From assembly GCA_033807775.1 (NCBI GenBank), contig CM066314.1, forward strand, positions 95,706,929 to 95,770,928: a stretch of DNA of 64,000 bases, in the 5' to 3' direction. Positions 33,530 to 45,472 of this stretch are shown here, piece by piece. The stretch's first letter is position 1. Each line of letters opens with the position of its first letter. A program made the translations under genes and the position numbers. This DNA comes from Saussurea involucrata (Eukaryota; Streptophyta; Magnoliopsida; Asterales; Asteraceae). The notes below the pieces were generated by a model. It did no database searches, was not told the origin of the DNA, and was given only the letters and a program-made list of their open reading frames with translations.

Positions 33530-34210
33530 GTTCGAAGTGCAGAATTCGGATCATTCTTGGTGAATTCGGATCATTCATACACAATTCGGATCATTCAAAG
33601 GGAATTCGGAGTGTTCTTGGCATCACAAGATGTAGATCTCTAATCACTTTGTGTTCTCTCTAGGTTAGATTTCCTTTTCAATAATGTTCTTCATCATCTT
33701 GTTACACAATACTTGGATTGTATGAAGATCATGGACCTAACAAGTGGTATCAGAGCCAAATCGAAGAATTTTTCATCGATACGATCATTGGATCTTCACA
33801 ATTCAAGCGTTTTTAGCCCTATTTTGCTCAGATTTCGGATTCTTATGGTGTTTGTTCAAGAAAAAGTCGAACTCACTTTTTGGATCAAAAGTATGCCAAA
33901 TCGATCGAATTACATGTTTTGATCAACTAGAAATCTGTTCATCTTCATTTTTCGAATAAGTCTGCGAAAGAATCACTGAAATTGGTCAAGAATTGAAGAA
34001 GTTATGATGATTTTAGTGATTTTCGGATGCTGTTACTTGAATTCGGATTATTCTTGATGAATTCGGATTATTCTTGATGAATTCGGATCCTTCATCGTTT
34101 ACTGTTCATTGATGAATTCGGATCCTTCATCATTTACTGTTCATTGATGGTTTCGAATCCTTCATGCTTTACTGTTCATGGTTTCGGATGCTACTTTTGT
34201 TTGGATGGCT
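33530..34210 (+). repeat. Leader repeats of the ATTCGGATC(A/C)TTC type
   Basis: At least ten copies of GAATTCGGATCATTC-like words occur in two clusters (about 33540-33615 and 34030-34200). They are often followed by TTTACTGTTCAT. The F leader on the minus strand carries the same GGTTTCGGATCCTT word. Confidence 0.75.
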
Positions 34211-34690
34211 TAGATGGTTTCGAACTGTTCAGAGTTGTTGGTTTCGGATCTTGTGAAGTCCGAAATATTGCTGAATTTGGTCATCTTAGTTCTGAATTTC
34301 GGAATGTGCTTACACCTAAAAGTTCAACAATGTGGATGGTTTCACATCTTTCTGATCCAAACTCTAATCGTTTCTGATTCATCTTGTTCCGAATTGATGG
34401 TTCTATATAAAGATATGAAATCCATGTTCATGACTTGAAGACAATCTGTTGAAGATTTTATCGAAGATGGTTGACTTTTCAAATAAAAAGACAATGACTT
34501 TTCATGTTTGTCTGAAGATTCTTCAAAGCTGAGTTCTTAAAGAGTGTCAAAGCACATAGTTCGCCGTGAACTAGTGGAGATAAAGCTATTTGAAGATGGT
34601 TTGATAGAGTGTCTGTTTGAGAAGATTGACTTTACAAAGAGCTGAAGACTACTGTCATTTTTTTTAAATCTTGAATCCAAAGGGGGAGAT

Positions 34691-34946
34691 TGTTAGAGCA
34701 TTATTGTATTCAAGATTTACTGTAAAGTCAATGTACTGTATGAGTCTATACAGTATTGTGAATGCCTTTATACCTTGTATGTTATGGGTATAAATAGGCT
34801 TGTCTAGATCATTTGTATAAAACCTTTTGTGAACAACTTGATCATTTTGTCATTTACACTTTGAAGATCAATATATGGATGACTTGTGTACTCTAGATTT
34901 TCTCTCTACATCATTCTTGATTTCTTGCTAGATTTGGGATTTCACA
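34691..34946 (+). repeat. 3' LTR of the small LTR element
   Basis: The 256-bp LTR is preceded by AGGGGGAGAT and followed by the CTTCT target copy. TATAAATAG lies at 34789-34797. Confidence 0.92.
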
Positions 34947-34951
34947 CTTCT

Positions 34952-36291
34952 GCATGTAAATTCTTGAATCACCAAAAGTTCTATACCCGACAGAGCTTCT
35001 GTGGGATCCTCAGATCTTCTGACAATGTCCACATAACCTCTGGTGAGTTTGATCTATGCTCTATGCATTGCTTATCTATTTTGATCCAAGCATAGGTCAA
35101 GGGGAGTAGAAGGAGACCTTGAATTAAGACTACGGAAGTTGCTAATTCAAGGGGGAGCCAAAGAAGAGTAGTAGTCAGCCACATCCACAGAAGTAAAGGT
35201 TTTTGCCGAGCAAAGGAGAACCAAAAAAGGTGAGTATCTCATACAAACCATCTTTGAAAACAGTTTCTCTAGGACACAAATTTCCATATATGTCCTAGAA
35301 ACTCTACTTAAGACATTCCAAACATTTAATGATCAAAAAGATTTTTGAGCTCTCCGATATTAGAAATTTAAGGCAATAGAGCCTCTACTGAGCCGCGCAG
35401 AGCTTCTGTAAGTCAGAATCTCTATGACTGCAAATTTCATACGGAAACTCTATTGATCAACTTCAATGTCTTTCAAAGATTCTTTTGTACAAGGACAAAC
35501 ACTGAGATACTGAAAGAAGGTTTCTAGTCACAAAGTTTTATCCATCAAAGAACTTATGTTGACCGAGCAAAGGTTAGTCAAAAGGAGAATGTCTCGCACA
35601 AAACCTTTTTCCAACTTTCAAATATGTCCTAAAAACAGTGCTTAAAACAGTGAAAACTTTGGATGATCAAAATGTTTTGTGAATCTCTAGTTATTAGAAA
35701 TTTTCAGTCATAGAGCCTCTGCTGGCTTTGACAGGGCCTCAAAGCCTCTGTGGATGAAAACTTTGTACTAAAGATTCCATCGATCCTCTCCAATGAATTT
35801 TCAAACATTTTTGGTAAAGGTGCAAGCACAGAGGTGACATCAAAGGTAGGTTTCAGAATCACAGAGCTCACTTCACCACAGAGCCTCTGTTGATTCTGAC
35901 ACTTTACTCTTTATGGAAATTCTGTAAAAGGGAGTTATTTACTGCGAGTGACAGACCCCACACAGAAGAAATGCCCACGCGCCTATCATTAATGGGCCGC
36001 ACACGACGTCTAATCGTGCTCTGACACATTTGACGTGGCAGATTTTCATTGGACGTGCATGCCACACGATCCTTCTGAAACGTTTCCCCAGCTGTAAAAC
36101 TCGAGTGCGGACCCCAAATGTTTATTAAATTCACTTTTACCATGGAATTCTATCCGTTTCTACCCTCACTACATAACCCCGTTCCCATTCTTTCTTAAAC
36201 CTTTTACGAATTTATCTCCATCATCTTCTCCGGCGAACTGTGCAAATACCTGCAACTTCCCCATTCTACTCTATTCTTCAAGAAATCTCAA
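34952..36291 (+). other. Spacer between pol and the extra ORF of element I
   Basis: No gene is seen. Like the spacer in B it holds polypurine-like tracts (35099-35106 and 35149-35157), many CAGAG/CTCTG words, and a start region before ATG 36292. That start region closely resembles the one in B (ATTCTTCTCCGGTGAA in B, ATCTTCTCCGGCGAAC here). Confidence 0.65.
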
Positions 36292-39200
36292 ATGGCTTCT
36301 ACCTCCAACGCTCAGGTGAACTCCCCATCTCATTCTGAGCACTCCCAGAATCCTGAAACAGCAAGAAACCTAGAACAAGACAACTCCGGTGAGTCAGCAG
36401 ATTTTGCTCCGACAACCCACCTTCAAAACTTAATCGCACATGAACACTTTGAACGTGTTCTTCCGCTAAAACCCAATAACCAATATCTGGTTCCCTCCAA
36501 AACCGCATTTGGGGAAGCAAATGCCATCCTTATTCACATTCTGGAAAAACACTATCTTTACCCCCTATTAACCAAAACTGTCCACAAAATCCCTGCCAGA
36601 TATCTCAATCAATTTTGGCAAAGCAGCAGATTTGACCCAGAAGATAGACAGATAAAGGGCAACATCCCAAACCAGGCAAATCTTAGCACTTTGAACTCAA
36701 GTTCAACAGAACAATGTTCTCACTTGAGTTCAGTCTACCCACAAGAGGTCTTCTAGGGATAAAGGGATACGCAGGGGAACCCACAGACACCGAGCTCTGC
36801 AGATTCGTTGAAATGTTGGGATACAACACAACCCTAAGGAAAAGAAATGATTTCAGAATAAATCGACTTCCCCCTCTATGGAATACTCTCTTCTCCATTC
36901 TCAACAGGTGTCTAACTGGGAAAGTGGGTAGTCCAGACCAATCTTCTCACCAAATCTTGGCAATTATGTACGGGGTGTACTTCGATCTACCTCTGGACTA
37001 TGCCACCCTTATGATGCAGGAAATGGTTAACACCATTGACTGCAGAATCTCCACCCAGAAGGCCAAAGGACGATCGACCTAAGATCTACCTCCTCTACAA
37101 TATCAACGAATTCTGGGTGTCCTTCTAGAGCCTCTGCTCCTTCTACAAAAATGGCCAATGGAGGGACCAACGGCCATAATGTATCCTATGACAAAGAACT
37201 CTCTAACAGAGCACGAAGATGGATACGACTTCTGCAGACCTCTGCCAACCGTACTTCTGGGATATGCAACTGATGAGACCCTTAAGTTAGAATACATACG
37301 CGATCATAGGACTCCAGAACCGAGTCCTGTGACACCCCCGCGTCTTGGAGCCCCCTTAGGATCTAGGGTTGTAGATAGGATGTCTGATGAAGAAGGGGCA
37401 GTGGCCTTGGCTAAGCATCAACAAGTGCAAAAGAAGTTTCATACTCTGAGAAACACAATTCTCTCCCCTGCTTCAAAGAGCAAACACTCTGCCAAGAAAA
37501 AGACGACAGTCCACATGAAGATGAAAACGACAGCGGGCACCTCCACCAGTGTTGTTCAAACCCAACAGTCCCCTCCTCATGCAACAGATGTAGGATCATC
37601 CGCACCTCCCCCTCCTCCAAAAGACAAAAAGAAGAGAAAACATAAGTCTTCTGAGGAGGGTGCCCCCAAACAAAAGAAAAGGAGGAGCAAGAAGAAATCC
37701 AAGAAACCTCACACTCCTGTGCAGACTATCGCAGAGGAAACTGATATGCTCGAAGAAACGTGAACAACCTCTGCAATCCCCAACTCCAATCCATTATGCA
37801 GATGATCAGGGTGACTTTTATGCATTCCTCCAACAACCCGGAATTGCAGACTCTTTAGACCCTTCTGGATGGAACGCAGAAGCCCTAACTCATCATTCAA
37901 CAGAAGCACCAGATTTCAGAATCTCTTCTGACTTGGATGAAGATGACCAAACCCCGCAGAATATTCAATCTGTGACACCAAAAGTACTCCATAACCCCTT
38001 CACCTAACCCGGATATGATGTGCTCAGAGCAATCCCAGAGGTTCTGGCTAAATCTATCACCAAAACCCCACCAGTCTTAGTCTCAGAGGTAAATTCTGAT
38101 GAAGAAGAAGATAACCAGGTAAACGAAGGACCTCTGCATCCCCATGTACGGCAATTAATTGGCTCTCATCCAATGTACGACTCCTTAGTCACTGGGGCAG
38201 AAGCTACAACAGAGGTTTGGGTAGAAGCAGTGGGCCGTAGGATAGAAAGAGAGATTGAGACAATAGATGGTGAAGTAGTTATAGGATGCCCAATAGAGCA
38301 AGAATCCAGAACAGATGTCTGGAATAGAAGAGGCACACAATCCCAACCAACTCCAGTGCAACCCACGCTTCTATTACCGCCAGTCTAGTGGCATAAGGTA
38401 ATATTGAACAAGAGCAGCACAACTCGAACCCACCACAAATTGACCGGGCAGAGGAAATTCCTTCCACCTCTGTGCCACTAATAGCCGGGGAAACCTTTCC
38501 AGAGGAGTCCTCTCAAAAGGACTTACCCTTAGTTCGTGATCCATCGCCCTTGATCACAACAGAAATCCCTACAGAGGAATTTGTTTCCTCTGACACGCAC
38601 ACACTTATAGCTCCAACAGGCTCTTCAGAGGAGCTCAGAGTGCACAAAGACGGAGAGACTCTAGACAAGTCTCCGAGTCAACATAAGGATACTCTTGTAC
38701 CCACCTATGGAGTGGATCAAGACAATGTCCTTAACATAACCTCTATAGTGTCTGAGGCTGATAAAGCCTCTGCTCGAGGATTAGAGGGAAATCCTTCCGT
38801 CCTCAACATCAATACAGGGACGAAAGAAGGTGTCCAAGGAACAGGGACTTACTCTGGGGACGAATGTGTTCCCCCAGAGGTTACACCAAGTCCACATGTA
38901 TCAAGGGATGAGTTCCAAACCCTTGTCACCTCTGTGGACAATACATTGAAAGAGTTGAAAAGCTCTTTTGATTCTTTTGCAGATGTTACCACGAGGGCCT
39001 TTAATGATATGAACACCAAAATGGACAACCTGTCCACAGAGGTGCAAAATTCTCTATCCCAGATGAGAACAGCTACGACAACCTCTGCCACCTCTGCTGC
39101 TGCTAACTTCGAGAAAGCTACCACCTCTGCTTTCCAAAGCTCTGTGAAAGCCCTACTTGAACAACTGAAGACAGCTCAAATGCCAACTTCTGCGGGCATT

Positions 39201-41172
39201 ACTCCTGAAGATTTAAAGAAAGCCTTTGAGCTTGTTCAAGAACAAACAACTAGACAAACTCTGGCCATGCAACCCTCCGACTACATGACCAGAGCACAAC
39301 TCACAGAACATGGGCAAGGGATACTTGATCAGGTCACCGAGTTCATTAGAGCCTTCACTGCTGCCAACGCTAATTACGTCAAAGACTTTCAGAGAAGCGT
39401 CGACAAAATGCGCTTCAACCCAAAGGCAGAGGTCCATACCCTACTTGGCCTCTGTGACGACCTATGCGCAACCTAGAGGCAGAAGCTTCGTGCAGAGCAG
39501 AAGGCACTAAAGACAAGGGTCAGGATGACTCTGATGATGACTCTGATAGTCCATCAGATCATCCTGGGGGGGAGAAACAAAGGGAAAAAGCTGCAAACAG
39601 AGGTCTACCAGAACCACCAATATCCGCAGAACCTCTAAACCAAGTTTCCCCAACTCAAACCCAAGGAAGAAATCAACAACAGACCACAGAGGCAACAACC
39701 ACCTCTGTGGAAATAACCCCTAAAGAAACCCCAATTACAACCCAAGTACCTGAAACCAATCAAGATCAACAACAGAAGTCCACAGAGGCAACACCCACCT
39801 ATGTGGAAACAACCTCTGTATTCGGAGAAGATGTGCCAACCCATGAACAATTTCAAATCCTGACATCCTCCGAGGAAGATCAACCATCCCAATCACCAAC
39901 ACCAAAAACACCAGAACAGACAAAACCTCCATCTCCAACACCCAAAACCAGAACCAAAACCATTGCTCATAAAAGAAAACATTTGAGCAAAACCACAGAA
40001 GCCTCACCAACCAAGCCCTTAGAAGAACAAGTGCCAAAACCAACAGAGGCAATCCCTACAAATCCAAAAGAGGCAATCCCATCTCTACAAGAAGATCTAC
40101 AGCCGAAGGAAAGAGACAAAGGCAAATGGATAATGACAGAGGAACCCAAGAAGAAGAAGCATAAGCATCAACCCACAGAGAAATTGATGAAGAGCTCTTT
40201 CGATGCATACGTGACACCAAAGCCAGAAGAAGAAGACTGGGCTTTCGGTGCTACTCCTTTGTCAAACATTCCTATTCTAGATCCTAAGGCAAAAGTCACA
40301 GAGGATCGAGTGGCCCAAATCAAGAAACAAATGGATGCTCTGCGCAGGCCCATGCCTCCACCCGGTGCACCTCCACCACAGATGGAATAGGTGGTGTACA
40401 GATATCTGTACAATAGAATTGCCAGAGATCTTCTGCCACTAACCATTCAAGATCCCGATTTCCATGCTGACCTCGAGAACATCTTCACAAGAACAACACC
40501 CAAGCCAAAACACCAAGTCTTCTCAGAGTCCAAAATTGACAAGGTCATATACTGTAAGTTTTCTCAAACCAGAACCACACCTAAGGATCCTATAACATCT
40601 ATAAGGTCAAAAGGGAGGACAGAACCGTAACCCAATTCTCAGATGCTGATCTGAGAAATCTAAGTCCCTACGACCTACCCGACCTTCTCAACTGGACGAA
40701 AGAGAACTTCACTACAGATGCAATTCGAAGGGTATACAGGGTGATAAGGAAAGTCATGCGAGAGAAACTTCTGCTATACAGCCTTGTCGACTTCCAATTA
40801 GGACGAGATCTCGGAGTAAGAAACCTAAATCTCCGACCACCAGAAAATGACTGCCCATCCTCCGCCATGCCAAACTCGATCTTTACATCTCCAAGAGTTG
40901 GGTTAGTTTATCAAGATCCTGCTGGGAAGTCAAGATTGTTCGTAGAGATGGACTGTCAGAAGTATGCAACAAATACTTTGACAGTATTCAGAGCAAGCCT
41001 CGTGGAGCATAAAGGAACGGAGCTCATGAATCAAGCTCTCACAGATAGACTGATAAAGGTCATCGACCAAGTAATCAACTTCAGAACCCTCTGCATCAGT
41101 TTCTATCAAGAGATTAGAGAATTAGGATTCGACAACAGAAGTTTCAACGACTTCAAAGATGCCAAAGTCTGA
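36292..41172 (+). pseudogene. Extra ORF of element I, multiply frameshifted
   Basis: It starts at ATG 36292 (MASTSNAQVNSPSHSEH) and ends at TGA 41170-41172 (FNDFKDAKV). Frames change near 36700, 37750, 38390, 39465 and 40590, and stops fall at 37080, 38005, 38386 and 40388. The domain order is the same as in B. It has an acidic Ser N-terminus, the globular LPTRGLLGIKGY / LPPLWNTLFSILN / QKWPMEGP domain (36714-37200), a Lys-rich patch (about 37620-37710) and the coiled-coil segment with MNTKMDNLSTEVQ (about 39010). A PTE-rich linker follows, then the C-terminal PYDLPDLLNWTKEN / MDCQKYAT domain (40640-41172). Protein-level conservation between B and I despite DNA divergence suggests past selection. 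The function is unknown and no membrane segment is seen. Confidence 0.85.
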
Positions 41173-41356
41173 TATCCTCTACCAACCTCTGCAAATCTTT
41201 CCTTTCATAATGTAATCAAATATAAGTGCCTCTGGCATAATTCTGTGAAAGAAAAGTAAAATCTTTTGAGGTATTTTATTTCAGCTCTTGTCATGTACTT
41301 AGCCTAGAAAACCTTGCACTTTTCTATTTTTTATTTTTCAATACTTATGGGGAGAT
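41173..41356 (+). other. 3' untranslated region and polypurine tract of element I
   Basis: The region is AT-rich and non-coding, and the tract ATGGGGAGAT (41347-41356) directly precedes the truncated 3' LTR. Confidence 0.75.
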
Positions 41357-41381
41357 TGTTAGCTTCAATCTTTGTATTCAT
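41357..41381 (+). repeat. First 25 bp of the 3' LTR of element I
   Basis: The 25 bases starting TGTTAGCTTC match the start of the 5' LTR at 25567 with one difference and then break off. The following DNA is unrelated to the LTR. Confidence 0.85.
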
Positions 41382-41477
41382 GTTGCATAATATTATTATT
41401 CATATAACTAAAGTTGATAAACAATTCATGTTGCATAATATTATTATTCATATAACTAAAATTGATAATATATTGTA
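41382..41477. repeat. Two tandem copies of a 48-bp AT-rich unit
   Basis: The unit begins GTTGCATAATATTATTATTC and is repeated at 41430 with small changes. Both copies are preceded by ATTCAT, the last bases of the truncated LTR, which suggests the deletion was repaired through this short match. Confidence 0.75.
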
Positions 41478-42214
41478 ATGTCTCGGGTAAGTTGTTAGTT
41501 GAATTTTTGGTGATAAATTTTATGTTGTTTCGTTTGGAGACATGGTAATAACAAATTCAATATGAAGCTGAACCGATGTGTATGAATACTTGAAAGTATA
41601 GAAAAGATAATACACAAGTATTAATCTTTGGAAACACACGGTCAGAAATAATGTCACAATAATCCGAGATTTTCATGAAAGACATTTAAAATCACACATC
41701 TAAATTCATAAAATCTGTTTGAGAATATAGAAGTGGTTTGAACATTTAAGAAAACGTTTTTCATGCTTGAAAGTTGTTCTTCTTTCAAACAATCATAGAT
41801 TAAGATCAGAAGATACGTACATTCAGAATTGTTTCAGCTCCCCCTCAAATCATGATACAATGATTTAAAAAATCATATAAGCTCCCCCTTAACATGTGCA
41901 AAAGTTCTTTATTTGACAAAATCTGCACAAATAACAAGACTTGGATTAAAATATCCTTAATCATGAAAACGAGTTCTGAATTACCAGGATTGAAGATAAA
42001 TTCAGATGTCATAGTAGTTGAAGAACGAGTCCTGATCTGATATGATCATAAGTCATAATCGCTTTGAAGTACGGGTCCTAAACTAATATGTTTAGAAGCC
42101 AATATTTCTTTGCTCCTCCTTAATGGTACAAATATTTTTCAAAAATTTTCACCGCTTCTCTTCTGTTTTCAGTCATGTGTGTTGTATATATGTAACCTTC
42201 AGCACAACACATGA
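41478..42214 (-). other. 3' non-coding region of minus-strand element F, border uncertain
   Basis: No gene is seen. On the minus strand this continues from the end of the F coiled-coil ORF. It has repeated GGACTCG / TCAGATCAGGACTCGTTCTTCA words, matching the post-ORF region of G (58310-58570), and polypurine-like tracts (41837-41848 and 41881-41890). The exact border with the pseudogene flank lies somewhere near 41480-41570. Confidence 0.6.
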
Positions 42215-42747
42215 AGAACCTACAAAACAGATTAAGCAGATTTTGGTACCCAACGGGACTTGGGTCCTAGTGTGTTAGGTGCACATTTCTAAGAAGAAAT
42301 ACTGTAAGTACCGTACCAATAAGAAGTATAATTTTTATGCACAAAATCATTTGATCCACAAAAAGAACAACATATTTTCTTATGTGCCAACCTAATCAGA
42401 TGATTTGCGGAATGAATAGGATTAGGTTTAGCAGAAGATTTACCTTTCGGCGCATTGTTCTTCTTGGCATTTGATGTGGAGGTAGATGATTTTGGTACAT
42501 CTTTATTTGGAATTGATGTGCCTTTAACTCTCCATTCCATCTTTACCTTCTTGAAGACTGGAACTTATTTAGGATTGGAAGTATTAACTTTAGGCACATT
42601 TGGTTTGTTATCTGATTTATCAAACAGGGGATTATAGAAGAGATTTGTTGAACGAATCTGATCTTTTGAGAAATCAGTTGATCTATTAAATTGTTTAGAA
42701 GGAATGTTTTTAAAACTTGAACTTAAAGCAGTTTTAAATGAGCATTC
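42215..42747 (-). pseudogene. C-terminal part of the F coiled-coil/Gag ORF
   Basis: Read on the minus strand this continues the ORF interrupted by the solo LTR (CSFKTALSSSFKNIPSKQFN). It has a stop and shift near 42560 and KMEWRVKGTSIPNKD. It then has CSFCGSNDFVHKN, a Cys/His pattern like the Sirevirus Gag tail, and ends GPKSRWVPKSA with TAA. Right after the stop comes TCTGTTTTGTAG, an acceptor-like sequence. Pol does not follow. Confidence 0.7.
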
Positions 42748-42752
42748 AGAAT

Positions 42753-44420
42753 TGTAACAACCCAACTTCCAAATATACATACAACATATAATCCATGACA
42801 TTTTTACAATAAAGTAATTCATATTTCACATTTGGTCCCAACTAAAGTCTGAACATGAAGAAAATTCAGTACAACTTAATCCACTTTAAGTTACATAGTA
42901 ATAACAATACAGTCATAAGTATAAAAGCATCCATATCATGATGATCATCTTCTCAGAAGCTTGTCAACAAGTACTCTATTTACTTGTTCTTATTGGAGTC
43001 ACCACCTGGAATACATAATTTTTTAAAACAGAAAATGAGGGTTAGACCTAAGGGTCTAGTGAGTAAATCCCTGACATTTGTAAATCTTTAAAAATTCATT
43101 TATATAAAACACTCTTTATATAAATACACATACTTCACACGTAAATCAATACCAATTAAAATTTACACAACATACCTGTCTCATCCCACCTTATCCCTCC
43201 ACCAATGGCCAATATCAATTGGTTGCGAGCCAATTTAACACACCGGTCCAAAGCCCGACCACGTATTATATTTTCATATAATACTCACGTAATTATAATA
43301 TCCCATTATAATCACTCACGTATGACATATTCATACACTTATCACAATTCATTATTCACATATTGTATTCCAGTAAAATACTCTTTAAAATAAAACTCAC
43401 CTGGTATGTTTATCACCAAAAGCTTTCCCAAGTTAATATCACGTATGACCACCCTTCACAGAATCTGAAATCACAAAATACCGAATATTTCTTTTAACGC
43501 TAAACTTACGAAATCCTCAACTCAAGTCGCAACCCCAAATTAACATAAAATCGCAATGAACAGTACAAGTCGCAACGGTGTTGAACAGTACGAAGTTGCA
43601 ACCTCTTACTGCGACTTCACCCCGAAATCGCAACCCACTATTGCGACTTCACTCTAAGTCGCAATCTACTACTGCGATCCCAAACTCGAATCGCAATCAA
43701 CTACTGCGATTCCAAGCCAAGTCGCAAACGACCATTGCGACTTCAATGCCAAGTCGCAACCAACTGTTGCGACTTCGTTGAATGTCGCAGTCGTCTATTG
43801 CGACTTCGATGAATGTCTCAGTCCACTGTTTCATCCTAAAACCCAGATTTTTGTACTTTTATTCTATGCATGATACTGTAAAAGTGCAGATATGTTTAAC
43901 ACCATTAACACAACTTCACCTTAAGCTTAAACTTCCCAAAACATCCATTTTTAACAAAACCCACCAAGAACTTAAACTAGTAAATTCAAGAACACTTTGA
44001 GGAATTAAAACACAAAAAGATGTGGATGATTTACCTTGATTACTTCAGTTTGGTCCTTAAATCACAGCAGCAAATCTTTGATTTTTTTCTTCTTCTTTCC
44101 CCTAATCCTTCTCACGGTTCTATCTCTCTCTCTTTCCTTCTTCACGTAATACACACACACACACACACACCAAGATGATTGTTTTTCTAAATGCCTAAGA
44201 AGAGGACACCTCCTCAACTAGGAGTGAATGTGGCGGTGTTGGTGCATAAGTTTGGTGGAAACACCAAACAAACCCCAAACTTGTCTTATTTGGTAAAACA
44301 TTCCCCTAAACTTCTAAATAAAAATTAAAAGTTACCCCTTAACTCCTAACTCCATAAAATAATAAAATAAAAACTTATAAAATTCCTATTTTAAATTAGA
44401 TAAAATACCTAGTTATTACA
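42753..44420 (-). mobile_element. Solo LTR of a Ty3/gypsy-type element
   Basis: The 1,668-bp insertion has TG...CA ends (plus strand TGTAACAACCC ... TTATTACA). AGAAT flanks it on both sides (42748-42752 and 44421-44425). It contains no coding region, primer site or polypurine tract, so it is a solo LTR left by LTR-LTR recombination. The minus-strand end GGGTTGTTACA and the TTTACTCACTAG block, also found in the H LTR at about 55876-55886, suggest minus orientation. It splits the coiled-coil ORF of F. Confidence 0.82.
43540..43830. repeat. Array of GTCGCAA / TTGCGAC inverted words in the solo LTR
   Basis: Blocks such as GTCGCAACCAACTGTTGCGAC recur about every 40 bp with small variations. Each is a short inverted repeat, and the whole array could fold into a series of hairpins. 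Confidence 0.75.
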
Positions 44421-45458
44421 AGAATCATTTGAATCAACAAATGGAGTCTGAAAGATAGTATAATGACTTGCCTGCTTTGAGACATCAAATTTAAAAATGA
44501 TGTCTTCAAGTTCTTTGACTTTGTTTATCAAAACATTTTTCTCTTTAAAAATTAGATCAAATTTCTTTTGGAGATCAGATTTGATCAATTGATCTTTCAT
44601 AATATCAGTTGATAAACCAGATAATCTTTTGGTAAGATTAAGAATTGCATCTTCAAAATATTTGCGTTCCGATTCAAAATCTTTTTCCAAGAATTTTCTT
44701 TTATCAGTTATCTCTTTGAAAGTTTCCATATTTTTCTTTTTAAGGATTTTATTTTTCTTTTCAAAGAGATTTTTCTTTTCCGTGAAATCTTTTCTTTCCT
44801 TTTCCAAAACATTTTTTAGTTCAAAGATTTTCACGGAAAGTTCAGAACTTTTAATCTCAAAAGATTTTCGTCCAGTTTCAAAAATAGCTTTCTCGTTCTC
44901 AAACTTTTCACGCTCAAGAATCAAAAGTTTCTCAAAATCAGAAATTTGTTTTGAAAGTTTGATGCATTTTAGTTCAAGAACTTTCTTTTCATCGAATGAT
45001 TTCTTTGAAAAATCAGAAAGTTCCTTTTCAAATCTTGCTTTTTCATTTTCAAAAATTGTTCTTTGTTTTTGAAACTCTTCTTTTTCCTTTCTCATCACTT
45101 CTTCAAAATCAAATATTTTCTTTGTCAGCTCAACATTTGTTTCTTCTAAAGAAATCACCAAGTTTGATTTTGAATCACTTTCACTTTGCTTTAAATCAGC
45201 TTGAGTCTTCAGGTCAGAAAGTTTTTGCTGAAGATCTTGATTATTCTTCTGTAAAGTATTGTTCTTTCTTTTTAATAGCGTTTTCTCATTCTTTTTGTTA
45301 CGTTCTTGCTCTTCTTTAACACACAATCTCTCACGAATAGCCACCATAGTTGAACGTATACTATCAAGACATTCGTCGGAAGAATATTGTGATTCAACTT
45401 TTGCTTCAGGTGCTGACACCTTGTCGTTTGTTGTGACTTTTTCTTCTGTATGATACAT
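44421..45458 (-). pseudogene. Coiled-coil Gag-type ORF of element F, interrupted
   Basis: The likely start is ATG at 45458-45456 (MYHTEEKVTTNDK), just inside an exon that follows an acceptor-like TTTCTTTTCAG ending at 45472. About 345 codons of Lys/Glu/Phe-rich coiled coil follow (LKRKNNTLQKNNQDLQQKL, FENEKARFEKELSDFSKKS, LNLTKRLSGLSTDIMK). The solo LTR then breaks it at the AGAAT target. The last third matches the ORF of element G (SNLTKRLSDLSNKIM). The open frame is intact up to the insertion. The protein is probably a structural Gag segment, by analogy with Sirevirus Gag. Confidence 0.72.
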
Positions 45459-45472
45459 CTTGATAAGAATTC

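Larger units (their letters stand above)
32814..34946 (+). mobile_element. Small non-autonomous LTR element (TRIM/LARD type) nested in element I
   Basis: The element is 2,133 bp. It has 256-bp LTRs (32814-33069 and 34691-34946) that differ at about two bases, a primer site, a 1.6-kb interior without a credible coding region, and the polypurine tract AGGGGGAGAT before the 3' LTR. It is flanked by CTTCT. The first ~40 bp of its LTR match the K/F LTR on the minus strand (GTATTCAAGATTTA). Its interior also carries the TTCGGATCCTTC-type repeats seen in the F leader. It is therefore a deletion derivative of the K/F family and must be mobilised in trans. The near-identical LTRs make it one of the youngest insertions here. 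Confidence 0.92.
25567..41381 (+). mobile_element. Element I: Copia element with extra ORF, 3' LTR lost
   Basis: The order is 5' LTR (25567-26262), primer site, gag with intron, pol, spacer with a nested small LTR element, extra ORF, polypurine tract and the first 25 bp of the 3' LTR (41357-41381). It is related to but clearly distinct from A/B/C. It sits within an intron of the FAR1-like pseudogene. Because the 3' LTR is cut, no target duplication can be read. All reading frames carry several stops, frameshifts and deletions, so it is old. Confidence 0.88.

Noticed and set aside
33713..34377. Short ORFs (60-80 codons) inside the small LTR element
   Set aside because: They overlap in different frames, have no recognisable domain and lie in leader repeats. 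They are expected by chance.
42753..44420. A host intron or gene fragment inside the F ORF
   Set aside because: Perfect AGAAT target copies and TG...CA ends show it is an inserted solo LTR. The CA microsatellite at about 44150 and the small ORFs inside it are incidental.
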